Of a stretch of 27,333 bases of DNA, positions 7,270 through 14,837 are shown one piece after another (position 1 is the stretch's first letter; each line of letters starts with the position of its first letter). A model generated the notes under the pieces. The model saw only the letters and a list, made by a program, of their open reading frames with translations, was not told the DNA's origin and searched no databases. The stretch covers positions 1-27,333 of the forward strand of contig CAJUAC010000034.1 in NCBI GenBank assembly GCA_910583885.1. Reading direction: 5' to 3'. The position numbers and the translations under genes were made by a program. The stretch comes from an uncultured Oscillospiraceae bacterium (GTDB taxonomy: Bacteria; Bacillota; Clostridia; Oscillospirales; Oscillospiraceae).

Positions 7270-8192
7270 AAAAGCCAGTATTAGTCATCATGGCTGCCGG
7301 CATGGGCAGCCGTTACGGCGGCCTCAAGCAGCTCGACCCGGTAGGGGAGAACGGGCAGATGATTATTGATTACTCCATCTATGACGCCCGCCGGGCCGGG
7401 TTTGAGACGGTGGTGTTCGTCATCAAGCCGGAGATTGAGGCGGATTTCAAGGCCCTGGTCGGGGACCGGGTGGCAAAGTGCATGGATGTGAAATATGTTC
7501 ACCAGCTCAAGGAGGATCTCCCGGCGGGCTACAGTGTCCCGGCGGAGCGGGCGAAGCCCTGGGGCACCGCCCAGGCGGCCCTGGCTGCCCGGCATGTGGT
7601 GGACGGTCCTTTTGCCATCATCAACGCCGACGACTACTACGGCCCCGAGGCCTACCAGCTGATTTTCGACTACCTCTCCAACCATCCGGACGGGGATGTG
7701 CATGAGTATGTCATGGTGGGCTACCTGCTGAAGAACACTGTCAGCGAGAACGGCAGTGTTGCCCGGGGGGTGTGCGAGGAGACGGGGGATCACTTCCTGA
7801 CCCGGATCACCGAGCGGACCTGTATTGAGAAAAACGGAGAGCATCCCCGCTTCACCGAGGACGGCGGCAAGAGCTGGACCAGCCTGTCTGGGGACACGGT
7901 GGTGTCCCTGAACATGTGGGGCTTCAACCGTAGTTTCCTGGACGAGGCGGAGGCACGGTTCCCCGCATTTCTGGACAAGGCCCTGGCAGAGAACCCGCTG
8001 AAGGCGGAATACTTCCTCCCCAGCGTGGTCAGCCAGCTTCTGGAGGAGGGGCGTGCGCGGGTGAAGGTTCTGCGCAGCGAGGATAAGTGGTATGGCGTCA
8101 CCTACCGGGAGGACAAGCCGGAGGTAGTGGCGGCCATTGCGGAGAAGACCGCGTCCGGGCTGTACCCGGCGCGGCTGTGGGAGGTACAGTAA
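7266..8192 (+). CDS. Sugar-1-phosphate nucleotidyltransferase, probably making UDP-hexose or UDP-HexNAc
   Basis: The 308-residue protein has the nucleotidyltransferase signature AAGMGSRYGGLKQLDPVG at residues 10-27, with the glycine-rich nucleotide loop and Lys21. A metal-site region NADDYYG follows at 120-126, and PWGTAQAA at 98-105 is typical of sugar-phosphate recognition segments. It overlaps galE by four bases and is followed directly by the kinase gene, so its substrate is probably galactose 1-phosphate and/or N-acetylhexosamine 1-phosphate made by the neighbours, with UTP as donor. It does not resemble GalT (HIT-fold uridylyltransferase), which serves this step in bifidobacterial lacto-N-biose clusters. 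Automatic labels may call it a mannose-1-phosphate guanylyltransferase; the pathway context argues against that. Substrate is inference. Confidence 0.85.
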   Translation: MKKPVLVIMAAGMGSRYGGLKQLDPVGENGQMIIDYSIYDARRAGFETVVFVIKPEIEADFKALVGDRVAKCMDVKYVHQLKEDLPAGYSVPAERAKPWGTAQAALAARHVVDGPFAIINADDYYGPEAYQLIFDYLSNHPDGDVHEYVMVGYLLKNTVSENGSVARGVCEETGDHFLTRITERTCIEKNGEHPRFTEDGGKSWTSLSGDTVVSLNMWGFNRSFLDEAEARFPAFLDKALAENPLKAEYFLPSVVSQLLEEGRARVKVLRSEDKWYGVTYREDKPEVVAAIAEKTASGLYPARLWEVQ

Positions 8193-9307
8193 TGGGGAAA
8201 GCGGAAACGTATCTGGGCGAGGTCCTGGGGGCCTTTGATTTCGGCGCGCCTGTGGTGGGGGCCATCCGCTTCGGGCAGGGGCACATCAACGACACCTTTG
8301 TCGTCCACACCCAGCCGGAGGATGTATGCTGCCGCCGTTTTATTCTCCAGCGCATGAGCCCGGCTGCGTTCAAGCGGCCGGACCAGCTGATGGAGAACAT
8401 CATCGGCGTGACGGAGTACCTGGGCCAGGAGGTCAGTCGCAGCGGCGGCGACCGGAGCAGGGAAGCCCTGGAGGTCATCCGTCCCAAGAACGGCGAGCCC
8501 TATTATACAGACCAGGGCGGCGGCGCATGGCGTCTGTACCCCTTTGTAGAGGGCACCATCTGCTACCAGACGGCGGAGACGCCGGAGCTGTTCGCGGCCT
8601 CCGGACGGGCCTTTGGCCGGTTTCAGCGGCTGTTGCAGGGCTATCCGGCCCAGACGCTCCACGAGACCATCCCCCATTTCCACGACACAGAGGACCGCCT
8701 GCGCAAGCTGAAAGAGGCGGTGGCAGCGGACAGCATGGGCCGTGTCAAGGAGTGCCAGCCGGAGATTGACTTTATGCTGGCCCGGGAGGCGGACTGCTCG
8801 GTGGCGCTGCAGGCGCTCCGGGATGGGGCGCTCCCGCTGCGTGTAACCCACAACGACACCAAGCTCAACAATGTACTCATGGATGCGAAGACTGGCGAGG
8901 GCATCTGTATTATTGATCTGGATACAGTCATGCCGGGCTTGTCCATCAATGATTTCGGCGATTCCATCCGTTTTGGCGCCAACCACAGTGCGGAGGATGA
9001 GACGGATTTGAGCAAGGTCAATTTGGATCTGGATCTGTTTACCGCCTATACAGAGGCCTTCCTGGAGGGGGCCGGCGGGACGCTGACGGAGAAGGAGATT
9101 GAACTGCTGCCCTGGGGGGCCAAGCTGATGACGCTGGAATGCGGCATCCGTTTCCTGACCGACTACTTAGTGGGGGATGAGTACTTCCATATCAGCCGGG
9201 AGAGACAGAATTTAGACCGTTGCCGGACCCAGTGCAAGCTGGTTGCGGATATGGAGGCGCACTGGGAGGAACTGTGCGCCATCGTAAAGCGTCAACGCGA
9301 AAAGTAA
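8192..9307 (+). CDS. nahK: N-acetylhexosamine 1-kinase (NahK-like, APH/choline-kinase fold)
   Basis: The 371-residue product starts at the ATG 8192-8194, with GGGAGG eight bases upstream. It overlaps the previous stop by one base (TAATG). It has an anomeric-kinase layout: GQGHINDTF at residues 28-36 in the nucleotide loop, the catalytic HNDTKLNNV at 220-228 with Asp222, and the metal-binding IDLDTVMPG at 241-249. Length and motifs agree with NahK, which phosphorylates GlcNAc or GalNAc at C1. In this locus it would take the HexNAc released by the GH112 enzyme and give HexNAc 1-phosphate to the adjacent nucleotidyltransferase. It is the last gene of the unit and is followed by a terminator. Homoserine-kinase-type or other APH relatives are less likely given the IDLDTVMPG motif. 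Confidence 0.88.
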   Translation: MGKAETYLGEVLGAFDFGAPVVGAIRFGQGHINDTFVVHTQPEDVCCRRFILQRMSPAAFKRPDQLMENIIGVTEYLGQEVSRSGGDRSREALEVIRPKNGEPYYTDQGGGAWRLYPFVEGTICYQTAETPELFAASGRAFGRFQRLLQGYPAQTLHETIPHFHDTEDRLRKLKEAVAADSMGRVKECQPEIDFMLAREADCSVALQALRDGALPLRVTHNDTKLNNVLMDAKTGEGICIIDLDTVMPGLSINDFGDSIRFGANHSAEDETDLSKVNLDLDLFTAYTEAFLEGAGGTLTEKEIELLPWGAKLMTLECGIRFLTDYLVGDEYFHISRERQNLDRCRTQCKLVADMEAHWEELCAIVKRQREK

Positions 9308-9330
9308 ATGAATTAAGCCAGGCAATCAAA

Positions 9331-9366
9331 CAAACGCCCCAGGCCTTATCAGGCATGGGGCGTTTG
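9331..9366 (+). terminator. Terminator of the galE-nucleotidyltransferase-nahK unit
   Basis: CAAACGCCCCA and its exact complement (11 base pairs) flank a 14-base loop that can itself form a short GCC/GGC stem. The following T tract is weak. It starts 23 bases after the kinase stop. Confidence 0.7.
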
Positions 9367-9452
9367 ATCCTCAATTCGGTTATGTTTTGCCGTACATACT
9401 CTATATCCATCTGGGAGTGGGCGCGGGTTTTACCAGTTCAGCGGATAAACAG

Positions 9453-9492
9453 ACAGGCCTGCATCCCCGGTGCATAGGGGATGCAGGCCTGT
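9453..9492. terminator. Hairpin terminator between convergent nahK and alr
   Basis: A perfect 16-base inverted repeat (ACAGGCCTGCATCCCC and its complement) flanks an 8-base loop. It starts 14 bases beyond the alr stop on the minus strand and probably ends the alr operon. It may also back up the nahK terminator. Poly-U tracts are poor on both sides. Confidence 0.75.
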
Positions 9493-9506
9493 ATCCGGTT
9501 CGGTTG

Positions 9507-10673
9507 TCAGCCTCTCAGCAGCAGCTCCCGGGCGGTCTCCTCACCGCCCTTTTTGTAGATGCGGGGCACCCGTTTGCTCACCGCACAGGTGAGCTCGTAG
9601 GAGATCGTGCCTGCCAGCTTGGCAGCCTCATTGACAGAGTTGTGGGGCCCGAAGATCTCCACCTCGTCCCCTTCGCCTACCTGGGGCAGGCCAGTCAGGT
9701 CAACCATGCACATATCCATACAGATCCGGCCCGCGATGGGGGCAGTCCCGTAGGGCGTCCACACCTGCCACTGGTTGGAGAGGACACGGTGGAAGCCGTC
9801 GGCGTAGCCGATGGGCAGCACGCCAACCCTGCTGGGGCGGCCGGTGCAGAAGGTGCGCCCATAGCTGATCGTGGTATCCGCAGCATAGTCCTTGACCACG
9901 CCAATGACAGATTTGAGCGTCATCACTGGCTTCAAGCCCAGCAGATGGGCCTGGTCGCCGATGCCGTAGGTGATGATGCCGGGCCGGAACATGCCGTGGG
10001 CAAACTGGGGGTAGCTGACGGTTGCGCCGCTGTTGGCGCAGTGGCAGATAGAGAAGGTGACACCCCGCTCCGCCAGGCAGCGGAGCATGGTTTCAAAACG
10101 GTCGTGCTGGAGCAGGGTATAGGCCTGGCTGTCTGCTGTGTCCTCGTCAGATACGGCGAAGTGGGTGAAGGCGCCCTCCACATCCAGGCCCGGCAGGCTG
10201 CACACCCGGCAAACCGCCTCCAGGGACTGCGCAAAATGGCTCTCATCGCATTGGAAGCCCAGCCGGGACATACCAGTGTCCAGCTTAATGTGGACCTTCA
10301 TCCGGCCTCCCGCCCGGAGGGCCTCCTGGGAGAAGGCCTGAGCGGAATCCTCGCTCCACACTGCCTGGGTCACGTTGTTTTCTATGACAGCGGCGGTCTG
10401 GTCCGGCGGCGTCAGGCCCAGCTGGAGGATTGGCAGATGGACCCCTGCCAGGCGGAGCTCCCTGGCCTCGTCAATGTTGGAGATGGCCAGGTACTCCGCC
10501 CCCAGCTCCTCCAGGGTGCGGGAGACATGGACGGCGCCATGGCCGTAGGCGTCCCCCTTGACCACGCCCAGGAAGCGGGCGTGGGGCCCCATCTGGGCCC
10601 GCAGGGCCCGGTAATTGTGGGCCAGGGCGTCCAGGTCGATTTCTGCCCAGGTTCTTTTCAGGGTACTTTCCAT
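9507..10673 (-). CDS. alr: Alanine racemase
   Basis: The 388-residue protein has the fold-type III PLP signature VVKGDAYGHG with the Schiff-base Lys39, HIKLDTGMSRLGF at 128-140, and the second catalytic base Tyr271 in ISYGRTF. ICMDMCMVDLTG at 317-328 completes the family pattern. It interconverts L- and D-alanine for peptidoglycan in the cytoplasm. It lies 35 bases downstream of the lipoprotein gene and is the last gene of the leftward unit that begins at about 12306. The lipoprotein-alr order matches ydcC-alr in Bacillus subtilis and gerS-alr2 in Clostridioides difficile. The residue after the lysine is Gly instead of the usual Ala, a minor variation. Confidence 0.96.
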   Translation of the reverse strand: MESTLKRTWAEIDLDALAHNYRALRAQMGPHARFLGVVKGDAYGHGAVHVSRTLEELGAEYLAISNIDEARELRLAGVHLPILQLGLTPPDQTAAVIENNVTQAVWSEDSAQAFSQEALRAGGRMKVHIKLDTGMSRLGFQCDESHFAQSLEAVCRVCSLPGLDVEGAFTHFAVSDEDTADSQAYTLLQHDRFETMLRCLAERGVTFSICHCANSGATVSYPQFAHGMFRPGIITYGIGDQAHLLGLKPVMTLKSVIGVVKDYAADTTISYGRTFCTGRPSRVGVLPIGYADGFHRVLSNQWQVWTPYGTAPIAGRICMDMCMVDLTGLPQVGEGDEVEIFGPHNSVNEAAKLAGTISYELTCAVSKRVPRIYKKGGEETARELLLRG

Positions 10674-10708
10674 GTGTGCTCACTCTTTTCTTTTGTATCT
10701 TTCAGCGG

Positions 10709-11386
10709 TTATTCCTCGGCTGCCGCATAGGCTGCCGCTTCATCCGCCTCAGTCCAATCTTTTTTCGGGGTGTCAGCCTCCTGGCCGTCCGGTTGCGCTG
10801 CGGGCCCGCTGTCCTGGGAGGTCAGTTCAAAGCGGGTCCAGGCCACTTCAAAGACCACGGTGCCGTCCGACGCAATCTCGCTGCGCAGGGGCAGCAGGGT
10901 CTGCTGGTCATACCATGTGGTGTACAGCATACCCTCCTCGTCCGGCAGGTCGCAGGCCAGACGCAGGCAGGGCCGCTCACCCAGCGTCTCCTCGCTGCGC
11001 TCGGTCACATATCCGGACGCAGCGGCTGTCATCAGCTTAGGCAGGGCTGCCACCGGCGAGATCGCTGCGGCGGAGTAGCCGCCCGCATCCAGGGAGATGT
11101 CCTCGTAGCTGAGGGAGAGGGTGCCGTCCGCTACCGTGGCGGAGATGCCTGCCAGGTTCGTTGGGGAGAGGACGGTGACAGTGCTCTTCGCCGGGGTGTA
11201 GTCGCATAGGAGCGTGTAGGTACGCACCTCATCCTCATAGTGGCAGGTGATATCCGCCTCCATGACGGCGGACTCCACAGCGGCATACTGGGCTTGCAGC
11301 TCGGCAGCCGGGTCTTTCTCCTCCCCGCCGCCGCAGGCGGTGAGCAGGAGCATCAGCATTGGTGCAAAAAGCAGGGCTTTTCGCAC
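10709..11386 (-). CDS. LolA/YdcC/GerS-like lipoprotein
   Basis: The 225-residue protein has a signal peptide with lipobox LTAC (Cys18) followed by Gly/Glu-rich sequence, so it should be anchored on the outer face of the membrane. The mature part has beta-rich segments such as ITCHYEDEVRTYTLLCDY, CLRLACDLP and TTWYDQQTLLPLRSEI, the last a pattern common in LolA/RseB-like domains of Firmicutes lipoproteins. The tail from about residue 190 is rich in Asp, Glu and Ala and looks disordered. It sits between nnrD and alr with gaps of 18 and 35 bases. In C. difficile the equivalent GerS is needed for spore-cortex breakdown; in B. subtilis the YdcC role is unclear. Function here is inferred from synteny and fold-like pattern only. 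Confidence 0.75.
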   Translation of the reverse strand: MRKALLFAPMLMLLLTACGGGEEKDPAAELQAQYAAVESAVMEADITCHYEDEVRTYTLLCDYTPAKSTVTVLSPTNLAGISATVADGTLSLSYEDISLDAGGYSAAAISPVAALPKLMTAAASGYVTERSEETLGERPCLRLACDLPDEEGMLYTTWYDQQTLLPLRSEIASDGTVVFEVAWTRFELTSQDSGPAAQPDGQEADTPKKDWTEADEAAAYAAAEE

Positions 11387-11404
11387 GATCCTTCCTCCTT
11401 GATT

Positions 11405-12244
11405 TTATTGGGCCAGCTCTTTGAATACGGCCGGCAGGTGTTCGGCCAGGTCCAGCGGCGTCATGGCATACTCCGTCAGCTCCTGGCTGCACAGGTCCCC
11501 GGCCCGGCCATGGAGCCACACGGCGCACACAGCTGCATCGAAGGGGGACGCCCCCTGCCCCGCCAGGGACAGGATCATCCCCGCCAGTACGTCGCCGCTG
11601 CCGCCCTTGGCCATGCCGCAGTTCCCGGTGGGGTTGCGGAACCTGCGCCCGTCCGGGTGGGCGACGATGGTCCCCGGCCCCTTGAGGACCAGTATGCAGC
11701 CGTGCTGCCGGGCAAAGTCCACTGCCGCCTGCTCCCGGCCCTGGGAGAGGCTGCCGCCCAGGCGGAGGAATTCCCCCTCGTGGGGGGTCAGTATAGTCTC
11801 CGCCAGGCCGCGCCGGCCATCCAGCACATCTATATGCAATGAAACGGCATTTATGCCGTCCGCATCCAGTACGACAGGGCAGGGGAGGTCTGCCAGCAGG
11901 CGGCAGACAGTCTGCTCCGTCTCCACGGCCCGGCCCAGGCCCGGGCCGATCAGCACCGCGCTGCAAGCGGCGGCCCGGCCCAGCAGATCCCCGTATCCCG
12001 CCGGGATGGGGTGGGCCATAGAGGCCGCGCACCGGGCGGCTACGATGGGGTAGACATCCTCTGGTACGCCTACAAACACCAGCCCGCTGCCGCAGCGCAC
12101 CGCCGCCTCCCCAGCGTATACAGGCGCGCCGGTGTAGCCCACGCAGCCGCCGTAGACGTAGACCCTGCCGAAGTCCCCCTTGTGGCCGTCCGGCCTGCGC
12201 CTGGGCAGCAGGCGGCGGACGAGGCCGGCTGTGATCTCCTCCAT
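11405..12244 (-). CDS. nnrD: ADP/ATP-dependent NAD(P)HX dehydratase (YjeF C-terminal domain)
   Basis: The 279-residue protein is a ribokinase-like repair enzyme that dehydrates damaged NAD(P)H hydrates. Visible motifs are GHKGDFGRVYVYGG at residues 20-33, GPGLG at 100-104, LDADG at 126-130, LTPHEGE at 152-158 and the nucleotide-binding GGSGDVL at 214-220. Only the dehydratase domain is present; the epimerase (NnrE) domain often fused in front is absent, so any epimerase would be a separate gene. I chose ATG 12242-12244 because GGGGTG lies just upstream; a GTG three codons earlier (12251-12253) is the alternative. It is the first gene of the leftward nnrD-lipoprotein-alr operon. Confidence 0.93.
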   Translation of the reverse strand: MEEITAGLVRRLLPRRRPDGHKGDFGRVYVYGGCVGYTGAPVYAGEAAVRCGSGLVFVGVPEDVYPIVAARCAASMAHPIPAGYGDLLGRAAACSAVLIGPGLGRAVETEQTVCRLLADLPCPVVLDADGINAVSLHIDVLDGRRGLAETILTPHEGEFLRLGGSLSQGREQAAVDFARQHGCILVLKGPGTIVAHPDGRRFRNPTGNCGMAKGGSGDVLAGMILSLAGQGASPFDAAVCAVWLHGRAGDLCSQELTEYAMTPLDLAEHLPAVFKELAQ

Positions 12245-12277
12245 AGGTGTCACCCCGATCTGTTTTTTGATGCGTAT

Positions 12278-12306
12278 AGTGTACCACAGCGCCTGCGGAT
12301 TGTCAC
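12278..12306 (-). promoter_or_regulatory. Promoter of the nnrD-lipoprotein-alr operon
   Basis: On the minus strand GTGACA (12301-12306), a 17-base spacer and TACACT (12278-12283) lie about 35 bases upstream of the nnrD start. No other gene intervenes. Confidence 0.6.
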
Positions 12307-12398
12307 CGGGGGGACTGCGATTTTTTCAGAATTTTCGTGGGAAGGGAGGGGAGATGAATCTTTTTCTGGTTTTTCGCCCCTTTTTCTCAAAAAAGCAC

Positions 12399-12427
12399 TT
12401 GCAATTTGGGGAAGGGCGTGCTATACT
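12399..12427 (+). promoter_or_regulatory. Promoter of rpmE
   Basis: TTGCAA (12399-12404), a 17-base spacer and TATACT (12422-12427) form a strong sigma-A promoter. The leader to the rpmE start is about 60 bases. Confidence 0.8.
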
Positions 12428-12493
12428 GACCATTGGTTTGACGGTGAAAGCCATAGACAGGCCAATTGAAGAGGAAAGAGGTGAACAAGAGCA

Positions 12494-12694
12494 ATGAAGG
12501 AAGGTATCCATCCCAATTATCAGCAGACTACGATCAAATGCGCCTGCGGTAATGTAATTGAGACAGGTTCCACGAAGAAGGACATTCGCGTGGAAGTCTG
12601 CTCTAAGTGTCACCCCTTCTTCACAGGCAAGCAGAAGCTGGTCGATACCGGCGGGCGCGTTGCCAGGTTCAACAAGAAGTTTGGGCTGAAGTAA
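12494..12694 (+). CDS. rpmE: 50S ribosomal protein L31, zinc-binding form
   Basis: The 66-residue protein opens MKEGIHPNY and contains IKCACGNVIETGSTKKDI and VEVCSKCHPFFTGKQK, then GRVARFNKKF near the end, all diagnostic of bacterial L31. The cysteines of CAC and CSKC place it in the zinc-containing C+ class (RpmE as opposed to YtiA/RpmE2). AAGAGGTG lies 10 bases before the ATG. It has its own promoter upstream and a strong terminator 13 bases after the stop, so it is probably a single-gene transcript. Confidence 0.98.
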   Translation: MKEGIHPNYQQTTIKCACGNVIETGSTKKDIRVEVCSKCHPFFTGKQKLVDTGGRVARFNKKFGLK

Positions 12695-12707
12695 TTTGCA
12701 TTACCCA

Positions 12708-12744
12708 AAGCACCGTGCCGCAGTCTGCGGGACGGTGCTTTTTT
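12708..12744 (+). terminator. Terminator of rpmE
   Basis: AAGCACCGT and its complement form the outer stem, GCCGCA/TGCGG pairs extend it, and six T residues follow directly. It is a classical rho-independent terminator. Confidence 0.93.
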
Positions 12745-12816
12745 GCGCCTTGGGGGCGGTGCGCCTCCATAGGCTGGGCATACTATGGGAATACGATCAA
12801 AACAATACGAGGTGCT

Positions 12817-14121
12817 ATGAGAGAACAAAAAACAGAAGAAGTCAGCAGGCCGCGGGATATCGCCATCCTGGCCGGCCTCTCCAGTCCCCGGCTGGATGAC
12901 AATGCCGACAGCGAGACCATGGCGGAGCTGGAGGCGCTGGTGGAGACTGCCGGCGGCGAAGCCGCCGCCTCCGTACTGCAAAACCGGGCTGCGCCGGATC
13001 CGCGCACATTTATCGGCGAGGGGAAGGTGGCGGAGATCAAGGAGCTGGTGCGCACCCAGGAGGCCACCACCGTCATCTTTGATAACGACCTGAGCCCCTC
13101 CCAGCTCCGGGTGCTTACGGAGGAGCTGGGGGTCCAGGTGCTGGACCGCAGCGCCCTGATCCTGGACATCTTCGCCCAGCGGGCCCGTACCCGGGAGGGC
13201 CGTTTGCAGGTGGAGCTGGCCCAGTACCAGTATCTGCTGCCCCGTCTGACAGGGATGTGGACCCACCTGGAGCGCCAGGCCGGGACCAGCGGTAAGGGCC
13301 CCATCGGTTCCAAAGGCCCCGGCGAAACCCAGCTGGAGACTGACCGGCGGCATATCCACCGGAAGATCGACAAGCTGAAGGAGGAGCTGGAGGAGGTGCG
13401 CCGGATCCGCGGCACCCAGCGCCAGCGGCGGATGAAAAACGAGATCCCGGTGGTGGCTATTGTCGGCTACACCAATGCGGGGAAATCCACCCTGCTCAAC
13501 GCCCTCACCGGCGCGGGGATTCCCGCCAACAACCGCCTGTTTGACACGCTGGACACTACCAGCCGCCTGCTCACGGTCAGCGATACCTTGGATGTCGTGA
13601 TTTCCGACACAGTGGGGTTTATCCGCAAGCTGCCCCACCAGCTGGTGGACGCGTTCAAGGCCACGCTGGAGGAGCTGGAGTATGCGGATCTGCTGCTTCA
13701 TGTGATCGATGTGTCCAATCCGTCCTGGCGGGAGCAGGCCCACGTCGTGGACAAATTGATTGGCGAATTGGGTGCGGAGCAGACACCCTGCCTGCGGGTC
13801 TATAACAAGTCAGACCTCTTCTGGGGGGATGACCGGCCCCGGGGGGAGGATGCCGTCAGCATCTCCGCCAAGACAGGGGAGGGGCTGCCCGGCCTGCTGG
13901 AGGCCATCGACAGGGCGCTGGACAAGGGGACGCGCCGGGTGGTGGTCCACCTGCCCTACGACAAGGGCGGCCTGCTGGATCTGCTGTACCGGGAGGCCAA
14001 GGTGGAGAGCGTGGAATATGAAGGGACCATCGATGTGACAGCGGTGTGCAACCCCAAGGCCATCGGCGTGGTGAAGCCCTATATTGAGGGCTGGACAGAG
14101 CCCAAGGAGCCCTGGGAGTAG
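12817..14121 (+). CDS. hflX: GTPase HflX
   Basis: The 434-residue protein has the HflX N-terminal domain with TFIGEGKVAEIKEL at residues 64-77 and the glycine-rich linker SKGPGETQLETDRR at 165-178. A coiled segment is at 180-206. The GTPase domain follows, with G1 GYTNAGKST at 217-225, G3 DTVGFI at 264-269 and G4 NKSD at 330-333. HflX binds the large ribosomal subunit and splits or rescues stalled ribosomes, so its place after rpmE is fitting, though separated by a terminator. The ATG at 12817 follows GAGGTG; an open frame continues upstream through the rpmE terminator and is not coding. The promoter is not clear in the 120-base gap. Confidence 0.96.
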   Translation: MREQKTEEVSRPRDIAILAGLSSPRLDDNADSETMAELEALVETAGGEAAASVLQNRAAPDPRTFIGEGKVAEIKELVRTQEATTVIFDNDLSPSQLRVLTEELGVQVLDRSALILDIFAQRARTREGRLQVELAQYQYLLPRLTGMWTHLERQAGTSGKGPIGSKGPGETQLETDRRHIHRKIDKLKEELEEVRRIRGTQRQRRMKNEIPVVAIVGYTNAGKSTLLNALTGAGIPANNRLFDTLDTTSRLLTVSDTLDVVISDTVGFIRKLPHQLVDAFKATLEELEYADLLLHVIDVSNPSWREQAHVVDKLIGELGAEQTPCLRVYNKSDLFWGDDRPRGEDAVSISAKTGEGLPGLLEAIDRALDKGTRRVVVHLPYDKGGLLDLLYREAKVESVEYEGTIDVTAVCNPKAIGVVKPYIEGWTEPKEPWE

Positions 14122-14183
14122 CATCCGGCTGGGGCTATTGGGGAGGCGGCCCCTTTACAGGCGGTACCCCGGTCCGGCGGCTG

Positions 14184-14639
14184 TCACTGTTCGATTGTTA
14201 AGCAATAAAATGACGGCCTGCTGGGGTTCCTCTTATCCGGCCTGTTCCAAACCTCTGCATGATCGATTTCTTTTATATCGTCAATGGTTATATCTGAAAA
14301 AGAGACCGTACACTTTTGGATGACAGGGCTCTCCTCATATTCATAATCATCCATCAACCAAACATGCCAGATTTCTATGCTGGACGCATATTCTAAAACA
14401 TTTTTTATGTACTCCAGTAGTTTTCCTGCGCGTCCGTCCGTATACTGCCACTCCAGCCATACGCCATATGTTTTGTCCGTATATTTTTGAACGTCTTGGA
14501 AGGGGTGCAGGGAGAAGTTGTCATGTGCGCCGCCATCGTCAAACGTCCCCTCATCAACATTGAGAAGAAGCGGGTATTCTTTTTGTGGCGCCACTGCGTG
14601 CAGCGGCTGGTCCGATGCCATAAACGTGCAAATGCTCAA
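14184..14639 (-). CDS. Hypothetical protein, AT-rich orphan, TTG start
   Basis: I do not recognise this 151-residue protein. It is acidic and aromatic-rich (YGVWLEWQYTDGRAGKLLEYIKNVLEYAS at about 58-86, then IEIWHVWLMDDYEYEE), with IDDIKEIDHAEVWN near the end. It has no signal peptide or membrane helix. The start is taken as TTG (14637-14639) because GGAGGG lies six bases upstream; the first ATG is six codons later. Its base composition is visibly richer in A/T than the flanking hflX and asp23 genes, and it faces hflX tail to tail. These features suggest a transferred accessory gene; small soluble proteins of this look are often immunity proteins, but that is a guess. The 62 bases between hflX and its stop show nothing clear. 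Confidence 0.6.
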   Translation of the reverse strand: MSICTFMASDQPLHAVAPQKEYPLLLNVDEGTFDDGGAHDNFSLHPFQDVQKYTDKTYGVWLEWQYTDGRAGKLLEYIKNVLEYASSIEIWHVWLMDDYEYEESPVIQKCTVSFSDITIDDIKEIDHAEVWNRPDKRNPSRPSFYCLTIEQ

Positions 14640-14764
14640 TAGAAGCCCTCCGTATCACGTTGGATAGATGCTCTTGATTCTATCATCGAATTTGACCCGA
14701 TGCAATCCTTTGTGGAAAATGGCCGGTGCTTCCAGCTCCTGATCGGGAGCGGTAAAAGTTCTGG

Positions 14765-14793
14765 TTGTATTTTCTGGGAGATAGTGGTACAAT
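14765..14793 (+). promoter_or_regulatory. Promoter of the asp23-nusB-xse-ispA run
   Basis: TTGTAT (14765-14770), a 17-base spacer and TACAAT (14788-14793) lie about 45 bases before the asp23 start. Confidence 0.7.
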
Positions 14794-14837
14794 AAATAAG
14801 CTAATCCGCTTACTGCTTATCAAAGGAGTGTTTCAAT

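Noticed and set aside
9387..10730. A 447-codon plus-strand frame over alr
   Set aside because: It is antisense to a clear alanine racemase and begins within the terminator region; the sequence looks like a shadow.
12610..13743. A 377-codon minus-strand frame over rpmE and hflX
   Set aside because: It runs through the rpmE terminator and opposes a complete HflX.
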